Assembly: GCA_022704885.1 (NCBI GenBank)
Contig: JAKJFO010000245.1
Location: 1-5,780 of the forward strand
Source: Candidatus Rifleibacteriota bacterium
GTDB lineage: Bacteria > Riflebacteria > Ozemobacteria > Ozemobacterales > Ozemobacteraceae
Reading direction: 5' to 3'
Length of the DNA: 5,780 nucleotides
Part shown: positions 1 to 5,780 of the stretch, piece by piece
How the letters are laid out: the number at the start of each line of letters is the position of its first letter
How positions within the stretch are numbered: position 1 is the stretch's first letter
Translations under genes and position numbers: made by a program
Notes under the pieces: model-generated
What the model was told of the DNA's origin: nothing
Database searches by the model: none
What the model saw: the letters and a program-made list of their open reading frames with translations, nothing else

Positions 1-1
1 C

Positions 2-667
2 CTCGATGACCTGCTGCAGGCAACCTTCCTCGACATGTTCGGCGATCCAGTCACCAACCCGAAAGGCTGGAAGGAAACCGTATTAGATAAGATTGCAGAC
101 ATTAAGTCAGGTGTTACTAAGGGCCGGAAGCTGAAGGGTAAAATAATCAGTGTGCCATACATGCGAGTTGCTAATGTTCAGGACGGCAAAATATGTCTGG
201 ACGAAATAAAGGAAATTGAGATTCAAGAGAATGAGCTTGAAAAATACGCATTGCAACATGGTGACATTCTTCTCACTGAAGGTGGCGACCCGGATAAGCT
301 TGGGCGTGGCGCAGTATGGTTAAATGAGATAGATCCTTGCATTCACCAGAACCATATTTTCAGAGTAAGACCAAATGAATCTGAAATATTGCCAGAGTTC
401 TTAAGCGCTTTGATAGGCAGTTCTAGAGGAAAGAGATATTTCTTTCGTTCTGCAAAACAGACAACTGGCATTGCCTCAATAAATATGACTCAATTAAAGG
501 GTTTCCCCGCGCTAGTTCCTCCTCTTGACAGACAGAAAGCGTTTCAAGATTTTGTAACTCGACATCAAGCTACGATAAAAGCTTTTTCCGAGTTAGAGGA
601 AAGGAACAGCCATCTCTTCAACTCCCTCATGCAGCGGGCGTTCAAAGGGGAACTGGATCTGGTTTGA
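2..667 (+). CDS. hsdS: Type I restriction-modification specificity subunit HsdS, C-terminal part (5' partial)
   Basis: HsdS sets the DNA target of a Type I restriction-modification complex (HsdR2M2S), with each target recognition domain (TRD) reading one half of a split site. The frame is open from base 2, so the ATG at 35 is an internal Met inside the conserved segment LLQATFLDMFGDPVTNPKGW and not the true start. This segment ends the first conserved helix and begins the second TRD. TRD2 covers roughly codons 24-180, with typical stretches such as GDILLTEGG, HQNHIFRVRP and TTGIASINMTQLKGFP. The C-terminal conserved helix follows (PPLDRQKAFQDFV to NSLMQRAFKGEL), and the gene ends in TGA at 665-667. 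TRD1 and the N-terminus lie outside the window. The TRD2 body is visibly richer in A/T than both conserved ends. Family assignment is very secure; the recognised sequence cannot be predicted. Confidence -1.
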   Translation, partial: LDDLLQATFLDMFGDPVTNPKGWKETVLDKIADIKSGVTKGRKLKGKIISVPYMRVANVQDGKICLDEIKEIEIQENELEKYALQHGDILLTEGGDPDKLGRGAVWLNEIDPCIHQNHIFRVRPNESEILPEFLSALIGSSRGKRYFFRSAKQTTGIASINMTQLKGFPALVPPLDRQKAFQDFVTRHQATIKAFSELEERNSHLFNSLMQRAFKGELDLV

Positions 668-757
668 GGCTGATTGAGATAAATATATGACTGTTGCGCT
701 TTGGAGTGTTTTTGATAAGATTGTTTTGAAATGGTAATGACCGGCAAGAGGTAAGAA
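668..757 (+). other. Gap between hsdS and the ATPase gene
   Basis: This 90-base, A/T-rich spacer separates hsdS from the accessory pair, whereas the later junctions are tight. It holds no hairpin followed by a T-run, so I see no terminator. A TTGATA at 712-717 resembles a -35 box, but the sequence 17 bases downstream (TAATGA) is a poor -10. Two tiny reading frames can be traced: 687-737 (16 codons, MTVALWSVFDKIVLKW) and an overlapping one at 737-754 (MTGKR). Both are short enough to be chance. The spacer may mark the left edge of an inserted cassette. Confidence -1.
746..752 (+). promoter_or_regulatory. Ribosome binding site of the ATPase gene
   Basis: AAGAGGT lies five bases before the ATG at 758. 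It is a good Shine-Dalgarno match at standard spacing and supports that start. The ATPase is therefore probably translated independently of hsdS. Confidence -1.
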
Positions 758-1885
758 ATGAGAATAATTGAATATTCATGCAAAGACAGCCGAGATAACT
801 GGTCTTTCGACAAGATTTCTTTCAACGGACTGAATCTTCTGGTCGGAGCATCTGCTACCGGCAAGACCAGGCTTCTCAACACCATTTCCAACCTTGCTTT
901 GTTCATAACCGGCGCAAGAAAATCTGCTGCAACGGTCTGGTCGATCATCTTTGAAGCTGAAGGCTGCCGGTATCAATGGGATCTGGCTACTGACGACAAA
1001 ACCGACATTGCCGGTAAAGTGATCAAGGAAAAACTGATCAGAACCGCCGGTGGCAAACGAAAAGTCATCATCGATCGAACCTCAGAAAAGTTTGTTTTTG
1101 ACGGAAAAGAACTGCCAAAGTTGTCCGCTACCGAAAGCGGCGTCTTCCTGTTAAAAGAAGAGAGCCTGATCAAGCCGGTTTTCAATGAATTTCAATTCAT
1201 TCTGAGACGAAATTTCTGGAGCGACGAACTCAAAAGCCTCGAAAATTACCACATGTCAGACCAGAAAATCGAAAAAGGCCTCGATCAGGAAGACACCCTG
1301 GAAAAGCTATTTAAAATGAAGGTCGGCCTGAGCTATCAGCTGTGGCTTTTGAAAAAGTTCCTGCCCGAAAAGTTTATCAGAATAACTGAGTATTTTAAGA
1401 ACGTCTTTCCTTCTATAGAGGCGGTAAGCTTTGAAGATTTGACGAAACTTCTGCCCAATATTGCGGCTCTGAAAGAAATTCCGGCATTTTGTATCAAAGA
1501 AGCAGGAAATAATAAGCTCATTCCTCTGCACGAGCTCTCATCAGGCATGCAAAAGGTTCTGATGGTGATTACCGACCTTCTTACCCTGCCCAAAGGGGCT
1601 ATCTATATGCTTGACGAGTATGAGAACTCGCTCGGCATTAATGCCATCGACTTTCTGCCAGAGCTTTTAAATGAAAATGACCTTGAGAATCAGATTTTCA
1701 TTACCAGTCATCACCCTTATCTGATCAATAAAATTCCGGTCGAAAACTGGATCGTTTTTCATCGCAAAGCCGCAAAAGTTTCAGTCATGCAGGGTAAAGA
1801 GCTCGCCAGAAAGTTTGAAAAATCAAGACAGCAGGCTTTTCTGCAGCTGATCAACGAGCCCTTTTATAAAGAAGGAATCGAATGA
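758..1885 (+). CDS. Compact ABC/AAA-type ATPase, likely defence-system sensor or regulator (AAA_15/AAA_21-like)
   Basis: This 375-residue cytoplasmic ATPase has the full ABC-type motif set. Walker A is GASATGKT (residues 30-37), the signature is LSSGMQ (260-265), and Walker B is AIYMLDEYE, with Asp286 and the likely catalytic Glu287. The H-loop is ITSHHP, with His318/319. About 220 mostly charged residues separate Walker A from the signature and would form the helical insert typical of OLD/RecF/Rad50-like ATPases. There is no CxxC zinc hook and no extra C-terminal nuclease, which argues against RloC and PrrC. The start at 758 has a good ribosome binding site. The stop overlaps the next start by four bases, so the two products are probably made together and may form a complex. 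Proteins of this shape serve as the ATPase half of two-gene defence systems such as RloA/RloB and PARIS AriA/AriB. The ATPase call is secure; the defence role and exact family are inferred from context. Confidence -1.
   Translation: MRIIEYSCKDSRDNWSFDKISFNGLNLLVGASATGKTRLLNTISNLALFITGARKSAATVWSIIFEAEGCRYQWDLATDDKTDIAGKVIKEKLIRTAGGKRKVIIDRTSEKFVFDGKELPKLSATESGVFLLKEESLIKPVFNEFQFILRRNFWSDELKSLENYHMSDQKIEKGLDQEDTLEKLFKMKVGLSYQLWLLKKFLPEKFIRITEYFKNVFPSIEAVSFEDLTKLLPNIAALKEIPAFCIKEAGNNKLIPLHELSSGMQKVLMVITDLLTLPKGAIYMLDEYENSLGINAIDFLPELLNENDLENQIFITSHHPYLINKIPVENWIVFHRKAAKVSVMQGKELARKFEKSRQQAFLQLINEPFYKEGIE
1871..1884 (+). promoter_or_regulatory. Ribosome binding site and ATGA start-stop overlap joining ATPase and partner
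   Basis: GAAGGA at 1871-1876 sits five bases before the ATG at 1882. That ATG overlaps the ATPase stop (TGA 1883-1885) within ATGA. Such an overlap usually means translational coupling, and here it points to a fixed two-gene unit with matched output. Confidence -1.
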
Positions 1886-2544
1886 ATTTATATCTGGTAG
1901 TTGAAGGCGCAGTCGTTGAGGTCGAAGCCTACAAGAAATGGCTGACCTACGTTCGGCCGGAAATGACCCTGGTCAGCCATATCAGCGAGATCAAAGACAA
2001 CAACTTCAGCATTATTTCGGGCTACGGCTACCCTCAGTATTATGAGGTAATCAAAACAGCCATCGAAGATGTTAACCGACAGGGAAACATCGATCGTCTT
2101 TTATTCATCGTCGACACTGAGAGCCTTACTGTTGCTGAAAAAGACCGCGAAATCAGAGAAAATGTCGATATTGCCAGTTGCCGGGCCGACTTCAGAGTAG
2201 TGTTTCAGCACTTCTGTATTGAAACCTGGGCACTTGCCAACCGGCGGATAACCCCAAGGCAGCCGCAAAATCAAGATCTGATCGAATTCAGACGAGCATT
2301 CGATGTTTTGCACGAAGATCCCGAAGAGTTACCCGACTTTCCCAGGCGTGGCTGGAACAGAGTCAAGTTTGCCTTTCGCTATTTAAAACTACTGCTGCAG
2401 GAGCGGGCGCGTTTGAATTACTCTAAAAGTAACCCTGAAGCCATTCTTACTGAAGATTACTTCAACGAAATATATGCCAGATTCAAAGATACTTCGCACA
2501 TCAGAAGTTTTGCCACGTTTCTCGATGCAGTTTCAACACCATAA
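1882..2544 (+). CDS. Toprim-like partner protein, putative nuclease effector (RloB/DUF4276/OLD-nuclease-like)
   Basis: This 220-residue soluble protein has no signal peptide or membrane segment. Its layout resembles the small Toprim-like partners of ABC ATPases. It opens with a beta-strand and acidic motif, LYLVVEGAVVE (Glu8, then Glu13/Glu15). A second strand follows, LLFIVDTES, with Asp78 and Glu80. A third block is FCIETWALAN (Cys112, Glu114, Trp116), which recalls the FExW-type block of RloB/DUF4276-like proteins. In the Toprim fold the first Glu and a following DxD bind metal; here the second motif reads DTE, so the last acid is Glu. The C-terminal 80 residues are charged and probably helical. 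Coupling to the ATPase by ATGA suggests that it is the effector which the ATPase controls. The reading frame is certain; the Toprim-like assignment rests on three short motifs and context, and a non-catalytic or other nucleotidyl role remains possible. Confidence -1.
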   Translation: MNLYLVVEGAVVEVEAYKKWLTYVRPEMTLVSHISEIKDNNFSIISGYGYPQYYEVIKTAIEDVNRQGNIDRLLFIVDTESLTVAEKDREIRENVDIASCRADFRVVFQHFCIETWALANRRITPRQPQNQDLIEFRRAFDVLHEDPEELPDFPRRGWNRVKFAFRYLKLLLQERARLNYSKSNPEAILTEDYFNEIYARFKDTSHIRSFATFLDAVSTP

Positions 2545-2574
2545 CTTCACAGACCAGAAATCAGAATATTTATC
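2545..2574 (+). other. Short gap before hsdR without a clear ribosome binding site
   Basis: Thirty bases separate the TAA of the partner gene from the hsdR ATG at 2575. No purine-rich Shine-Dalgarno is present at the usual distance; the nearest sequence is AT-rich (AGAATATTTATC). The two genes share one frame, and TAA at 2542-2544 is the only stop between them. The next in-frame ATG after 2575 is at 2758, inside the conserved N-terminal domain, so 2575 is the best start. Translation of hsdR may depend on ribosomes finishing the upstream gene. Confidence -1.
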
Positions 2575-5500
2575 ATGAATAGCAATTTCAGCTTTATCGA
2601 TGATGAACTGAAGCAGATCAGAGAGTTTGCGCAGAAAGCGGAACTGCGCGGGCGGCTCGACACCAGATATGCCTGCTTTCAGGCCAGGCTGACGGCTGAA
2701 ACTGCCCTCAAATGGTTATTCAAGGTTGATTCTGAGCTGTCTCTGCCATATAACACCATGCTCAGCAGTCTGATCAATGACACAGGCTTTCAGAAGATTG
2801 CTCCAATTCAGGTTAAACGCAGTCTGACCATTATTCAGAAATACGGCAACCTGGCTGCGCACAGCGAACATGCAATATCAGCTCAGGACTCGGTTCTTGT
2901 CGTCAAGCAGCTGCACAGCGTTCTTTTCTGGCTGCATCGAACCTATTTCGATGTCGATCTGCAGTCAGAATTCAACGACAAGTTTGTTCCCGATGCCGGT
3001 GATATCGCCAGAACCAGCCGCAACAAGATTCTTGAGCTCGAACAGAAACACGAAGACGAAGAAAAAAAGCTCAGAGAAGCCCTTGAGGCAGAAAAAGCCG
3101 ACAAGGAAGCTTACAAGACAAAGCTTGCCGCACAGGAAGCCGAAATCGCGCAGCTGAAGGCACAAATCGCCACAAAGAAAGCTGAAGCAGAGGCTGTTCC
3201 TGATACGCATGATTATTCTGAAGCGGAGACGAGAAAACTGCTCATCGACGTGCTGCTCAGAGAAGCCGGCTGGCACAAAGGCTCACCGAATCTGAAAGAA
3301 GAATACGAACTCGACGGCGTCGACAGAAACAAGAATTACACCGGCACCGGCTTTGCCGACTACGTTCTCTTAGACGACAACGGGCTGCCGCTTGCAGTTA
3401 TCGAGGCAAAAAGAACTAGTAAAAACGCCCAAGATGGGAAGCAACAGGCTGTAGACTACGCCAACGCGCTTACAAAAAAGTTCAACCAGCGCCCACTGAT
3501 CTTTTATACCAACGGCTACGAGATCTTCATCTGGGACGACCACTTCTACCCGGAACGAAAGATTCAGGGCTTCTACAAAAAAGACGAGCTGCAGCTGGCA
3601 ATAGAGCGCAGAAAATCACGAAAATCCATTCTCAACCCGACGGTCAATCGCAAGACGGTCGAGCGACCCTATCAGCATCTTGCCATACGGGCAGTTACCG
3701 AACATTTTGAGACAAAGAATCAAAGAAGAGCCCTGCTGGTTATGGCTACCGGCTCAGGCAAGACCAGGCTCACCATCGCTCTGGTCGAAGTGCTGCAGAA
3801 AGCCAACTGGGCCAAGCGCGTGCTGTTTCTGTGCGATCGCGATTCGCTGGTAAAGCAGGCCAAAGGCGCGTTCACGAAATTTCTACCGAACTGCCCGGCG
3901 GCTGATTTGAGAGATGCGAAGTCTGACAATCTTTCCAGGGTCTGCCTGTCGACCTATCACACGATGATGAACCTGATCAACGAGTTCAAAGACGGCGAAA
4001 GACTGTTTTCTCCGGGCCATTTCGATCTGCTGGTCATCGACGAGGCGCACCGCAGCATCTACCAGAAGTTCGGCGCGATCTTCGATTACTTCGATTCTTA
4101 CCTGGTCGGCCTGACCGCAACGCCCAGAAATGAAGTCGACAAGAACACCTACCAGATGTTCAACCTGACCAGAGAGACCGGCCCGGTGTTCGGTTATGAC
4201 CTCGCCGAAGCCATAGAACAGGGCTATCTGCTGAACTATTACAAGGCCACAGTGTCAACCAAGCTCAGCCGCGAAGGCCTCACCTACTCGCAGCTCAGTG
4301 ATGAAGACAAAGAAGAGTATGACAAACACTTCGTCGATGAAGTTACCGGTGAAAGGCCCGAGAAAGTCGGCAAGGAAGCGATCAACAAGTGGTTGTTCAA
4401 TACCCCCACGGTCGATAATTTTCTGAAAGATCTGATGGAAAAAGGCATCAAGATCGATGGCGGCGACAAACTTGGCAAAACCATCATATTTGCGCGCAAC
4501 AGCGACCATGCGAAGTTCATCGTCACCAGATTCGACGCCAATTACCCGCAACACAAGGGGCATTTCTGCGCGCAGATCGACTACACCCTCGGCAAAGATG
4601 CAGAGGGCATGATCGACAAGTTCAAAAAGGCCGACGGCATGCCGCAGATAGCGGTTTCGGTCGATATGCTCGATACCGGTATCGATGTTCCTGAAGTCGT
4701 GAACCTGGTGTTTGCCAAGCCGGTGTATTCGAAAGTGAAGTTCTGGCAGATGATCGGCCGTGGCACGAGAAAGTGCGAAGACCTGTTCGGGCCCGGCGAC
4801 GATAAAAAGTGCTTCTACGTATTCGATTACTGCGAGAATTTCGAATTCTTCGAAACTAACCCGGATGGTGTTGAAAGTAACGCAGTGATTCCGCTAAGCC
4901 AACAGATCTTCAGAAGCCGCCTGGTATTGGCTGAAATGCTGCAGGATGACGACAGCGAAGATTCTGCGGCGATCAGAAAAGAGTTTCTCGACAACCTGCA
5001 CGAATATGTATCAGGCATGTGCGATGAGAACTTTCTGGTGCGGCCATACCTGAAAAGTGTCGCGAAGCTGAAGAACCGCGAGGCCTGGGAAAATCTCGAC
5101 TCTGAGCTGAGAGCTGAAGTGGCGAAGAACATATCAGGATTACCCAGTCAGATCGAACAAGACGATGAATACGCCAGGCGTTGGGACCACCTGCTGTTGA
5201 AAATCGAGCTGGCGCTGCTGGAGAAGGCTGGCGAATACGTTTCTATGATGAAAAAGATCAGAAAGATTGCAGACAAGCTCGAAGACAAGACGACGATACC
5301 TGACGTCAAGAAGCAGCTGGAATTCATTCAGGCGATAAAAACAGATGAGTTCTGGGAAGGCATGAACATCAAGGTTCTCGAAGAAATCAGAAAGCGCCTC
5401 AGACTGCTGATAAAATACATCGATCAGGCTGAGAAGAAGATCGTTTATTCGAACTTCAGCGACACCCTGACTGCGCCTTCAGTATTCGAGCCAGGCACCG

Positions 5501-5780
5501 AGGCATTCAAGAACGATGAGCTTGCCGCCTACCGGCAGAAAATGAGCGCCGTCATCAATGAAAACCTCGACAAAGAAGTAATCTGGAAAGTTCGCTGCAA
5601 TCGCCCGCTAACTGATTCCGACCTCAGGCAGCTCGAAGAAATTCTAGATCTGAGCACAGCAGAAGATAAAGAGATGTTCAAAGAAGCGTATCGAAGCGGT
5701 TTTCAGACCAAAACCGGCAGAGACAACCCCAGTCTGGAGCTGCTGATAAGATCTATCGTCGGCCTTGACCGGGAGGCGGT
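2575..5780 (+). CDS. hsdR: Type I restriction enzyme restriction/translocase subunit HsdR (3' partial)
   Basis: HsdR is the motor and nuclease of the Type I complex: it pulls DNA using ATP and cuts far from the target. The frame is open for 1068 codons to the window end. Domains in order: a DUF4145-like N-terminal helical domain (about residues 5-130); a strongly charged coiled coil (about 148-206); and a PD-(D/E)xK nuclease with Asp262 in GFADYVLLD, Glu277 and Lys279 in VIEAKR, and a QAVDY motif (Gln291, Tyr295). The superfamily 2 translocase follows: motif I MATGSGKTR (390-398), motif II IDEAH (488-492), motif III GLTATPR (512-518), motif IV KTIIFARN (635-642), motif V DMLDTGIDVP (697-706) and motif VI QMIGRGTR (725-732). 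The C-terminal part matches the EcoEI-type R C-terminal domain. All key residues are present, so the gene looks active. It breaks off at GLDREA, which in this family lies near the end; I estimate that roughly 100 residues are missing. It is very likely expressed with hsdM and hsdS. Confidence -1.
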   Translation, partial: MNSNFSFIDDELKQIREFAQKAELRGRLDTRYACFQARLTAETALKWLFKVDSELSLPYNTMLSSLINDTGFQKIAPIQVKRSLTIIQKYGNLAAHSEHAISAQDSVLVVKQLHSVLFWLHRTYFDVDLQSEFNDKFVPDAGDIARTSRNKILELEQKHEDEEKKLREALEAEKADKEAYKTKLAAQEAEIAQLKAQIATKKAEAEAVPDTHDYSEAETRKLLIDVLLREAGWHKGSPNLKEEYELDGVDRNKNYTGTGFADYVLLDDNGLPLAVIEAKRTSKNAQDGKQQAVDYANALTKKFNQRPLIFYTNGYEIFIWDDHFYPERKIQGFYKKDELQLAIERRKSRKSILNPTVNRKTVERPYQHLAIRAVTEHFETKNQRRALLVMATGSGKTRLTIALVEVLQKANWAKRVLFLCDRDSLVKQAKGAFTKFLPNCPAADLRDAKSDNLSRVCLSTYHTMMNLINEFKDGERLFSPGHFDLLVIDEAHRSIYQKFGAIFDYFDSYLVGLTATPRNEVDKNTYQMFNLTRETGPVFGYDLAEAIEQGYLLNYYKATVSTKLSREGLTYSQLSDEDKEEYDKHFVDEVTGERPEKVGKEAINKWLFNTPTVDNFLKDLMEKGIKIDGGDKLGKTIIFARNSDHAKFIVTRFDANYPQHKGHFCAQIDYTLGKDAEGMIDKFKKADGMPQIAVSVDMLDTGIDVPEVVNLVFAKPVYSKVKFWQMIGRGTRKCEDLFGPGDDKKCFYVFDYCENFEFFETNPDGVESNAVIPLSQQIFRSRLVLAEMLQDDDSEDSAAIRKEFLDNLHEYVSGMCDENFLVRPYLKSVAKLKNREAWENLDSELRAEVAKNISGLPSQIEQDDEYARRWDHLLLKIELALLEKAGEYVSMMKKIRKIADKLEDKTTIPDVKKQLEFIQAIKTDEFWEGMNIKVLEEIRKRLRLLIKYIDQAEKKIVYSNFSDTLTAPSVFEPGTEAFKNDELAAYRQKMSAVINENLDKEVIWKVRCNRPLTDSDLRQLEEILDLSTAEDKEMFKEAYRSGFQTKTGRDNPSLELLIRSIVGLDREA

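Noticed and set aside
712..740. Possible sigma70 promoter (TTGATA, 17-base spacing, TAATGA)
   Set aside because: The -10 candidate matches the consensus at only two of six positions; too weak to list as a promoter.
565..948. Minus-strand open frame spanning the hsdS end, the gap and the ATPase start
   Set aside because: It runs antisense across two well-supported genes, has no recognisable domain and has an atypical composition; it is a shadow of the + strand genes.
11..2402. Repeated CTGCTGCAGG at 11-20 and near 2392-2401
   Set aside because: A single ten-base match between coding regions made of common Leu-Leu-Gln codons; there is no longer repeat around it.
2870..3157. Plus-strand frame of 95 codons inside hsdR
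   Set aside because: It is out of frame within a strongly supported HsdR coding region, ends in low-complexity Lys/Arg/Ser, and has no good ribosome binding site.
2965..3276. Minus-strand frame rich in Leu, Phe and Cys, resembling a membrane protein
   Set aside because: It is the antisense of the Glu/Lys-rich coiled coil of HsdR, which automatically reads as hydrophobic residues; there is no independent evidence for a gene.
4255..4563. Two overlapping minus-strand frames opposite the hsdR helicase region
   Set aside because: Both are antisense to conserved translocase sequence and show no domain of their own.
901..5712. High number of GATC sites (about 41 by hand count in the whole window, against about 23 expected at random)
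   Set aside because: Most arise where ATC codons follow codons ending in G, or where GAT precedes C, so codon preference explains them; no clustering suggests a regulatory or replication role.

Overview
The window is the 3' part of a bacterial or archaeal Type I restriction-modification locus. All genes lie on the + strand. The order is the C-terminal part of hsdS (specificity subunit, cut by the left edge), a compact ABC/AAA-type ATPase, a 220-residue partner protein that looks Toprim-like, and hsdR (restriction/translocase subunit, cut by the right edge after 1068 codons). hsdM is not in the window and is expected upstream of hsdS.

Layout: 2-667 hsdS; 668-757 a 90-base gap ending in a good ribosome binding site; 758-1885 the ATPase; 1882-2544 the partner, whose start overlaps the ATPase stop by four bases (ATGA); 2545-2574 a short gap with no clear Shine-Dalgarno; 2575-5780 hsdR, open to the window end. 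No RNA gene, CRISPR array, insertion sequence or clear terminator was seen. Essentially all of the window is coding.

How the genes may work together: HsdS reads the target DNA, HsdR translocates and cuts unmodified DNA, and HsdM (outside) methylates. The two genes between hsdS and hsdR are not needed for that chemistry. An ABC-type ATPase coupled to a small putative nuclease is the design of several phage-defence pairs (RloA/RloB-like, PARIS AriA/AriB, OLD-like). Their place inside a restriction operon suggests a second defence layer, perhaps one that acts when restriction is inhibited. That role is inference; the domain motifs and gene order are seen directly.

Organism: it cannot be named from the sequence. 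Base composition is moderate: hand counts of 60-base blocks run from about 33% to 60% GC. The ATPase and hsdR share a habit of AGA for arginine with CTG for leucine and ATC for isoleucine. The conserved hsdS segment resembles that of many Gram-negative bacteria. The recognition domain of hsdS is poorer in GC than its conserved flanks, as expected for a gene that evolves by domain exchange.
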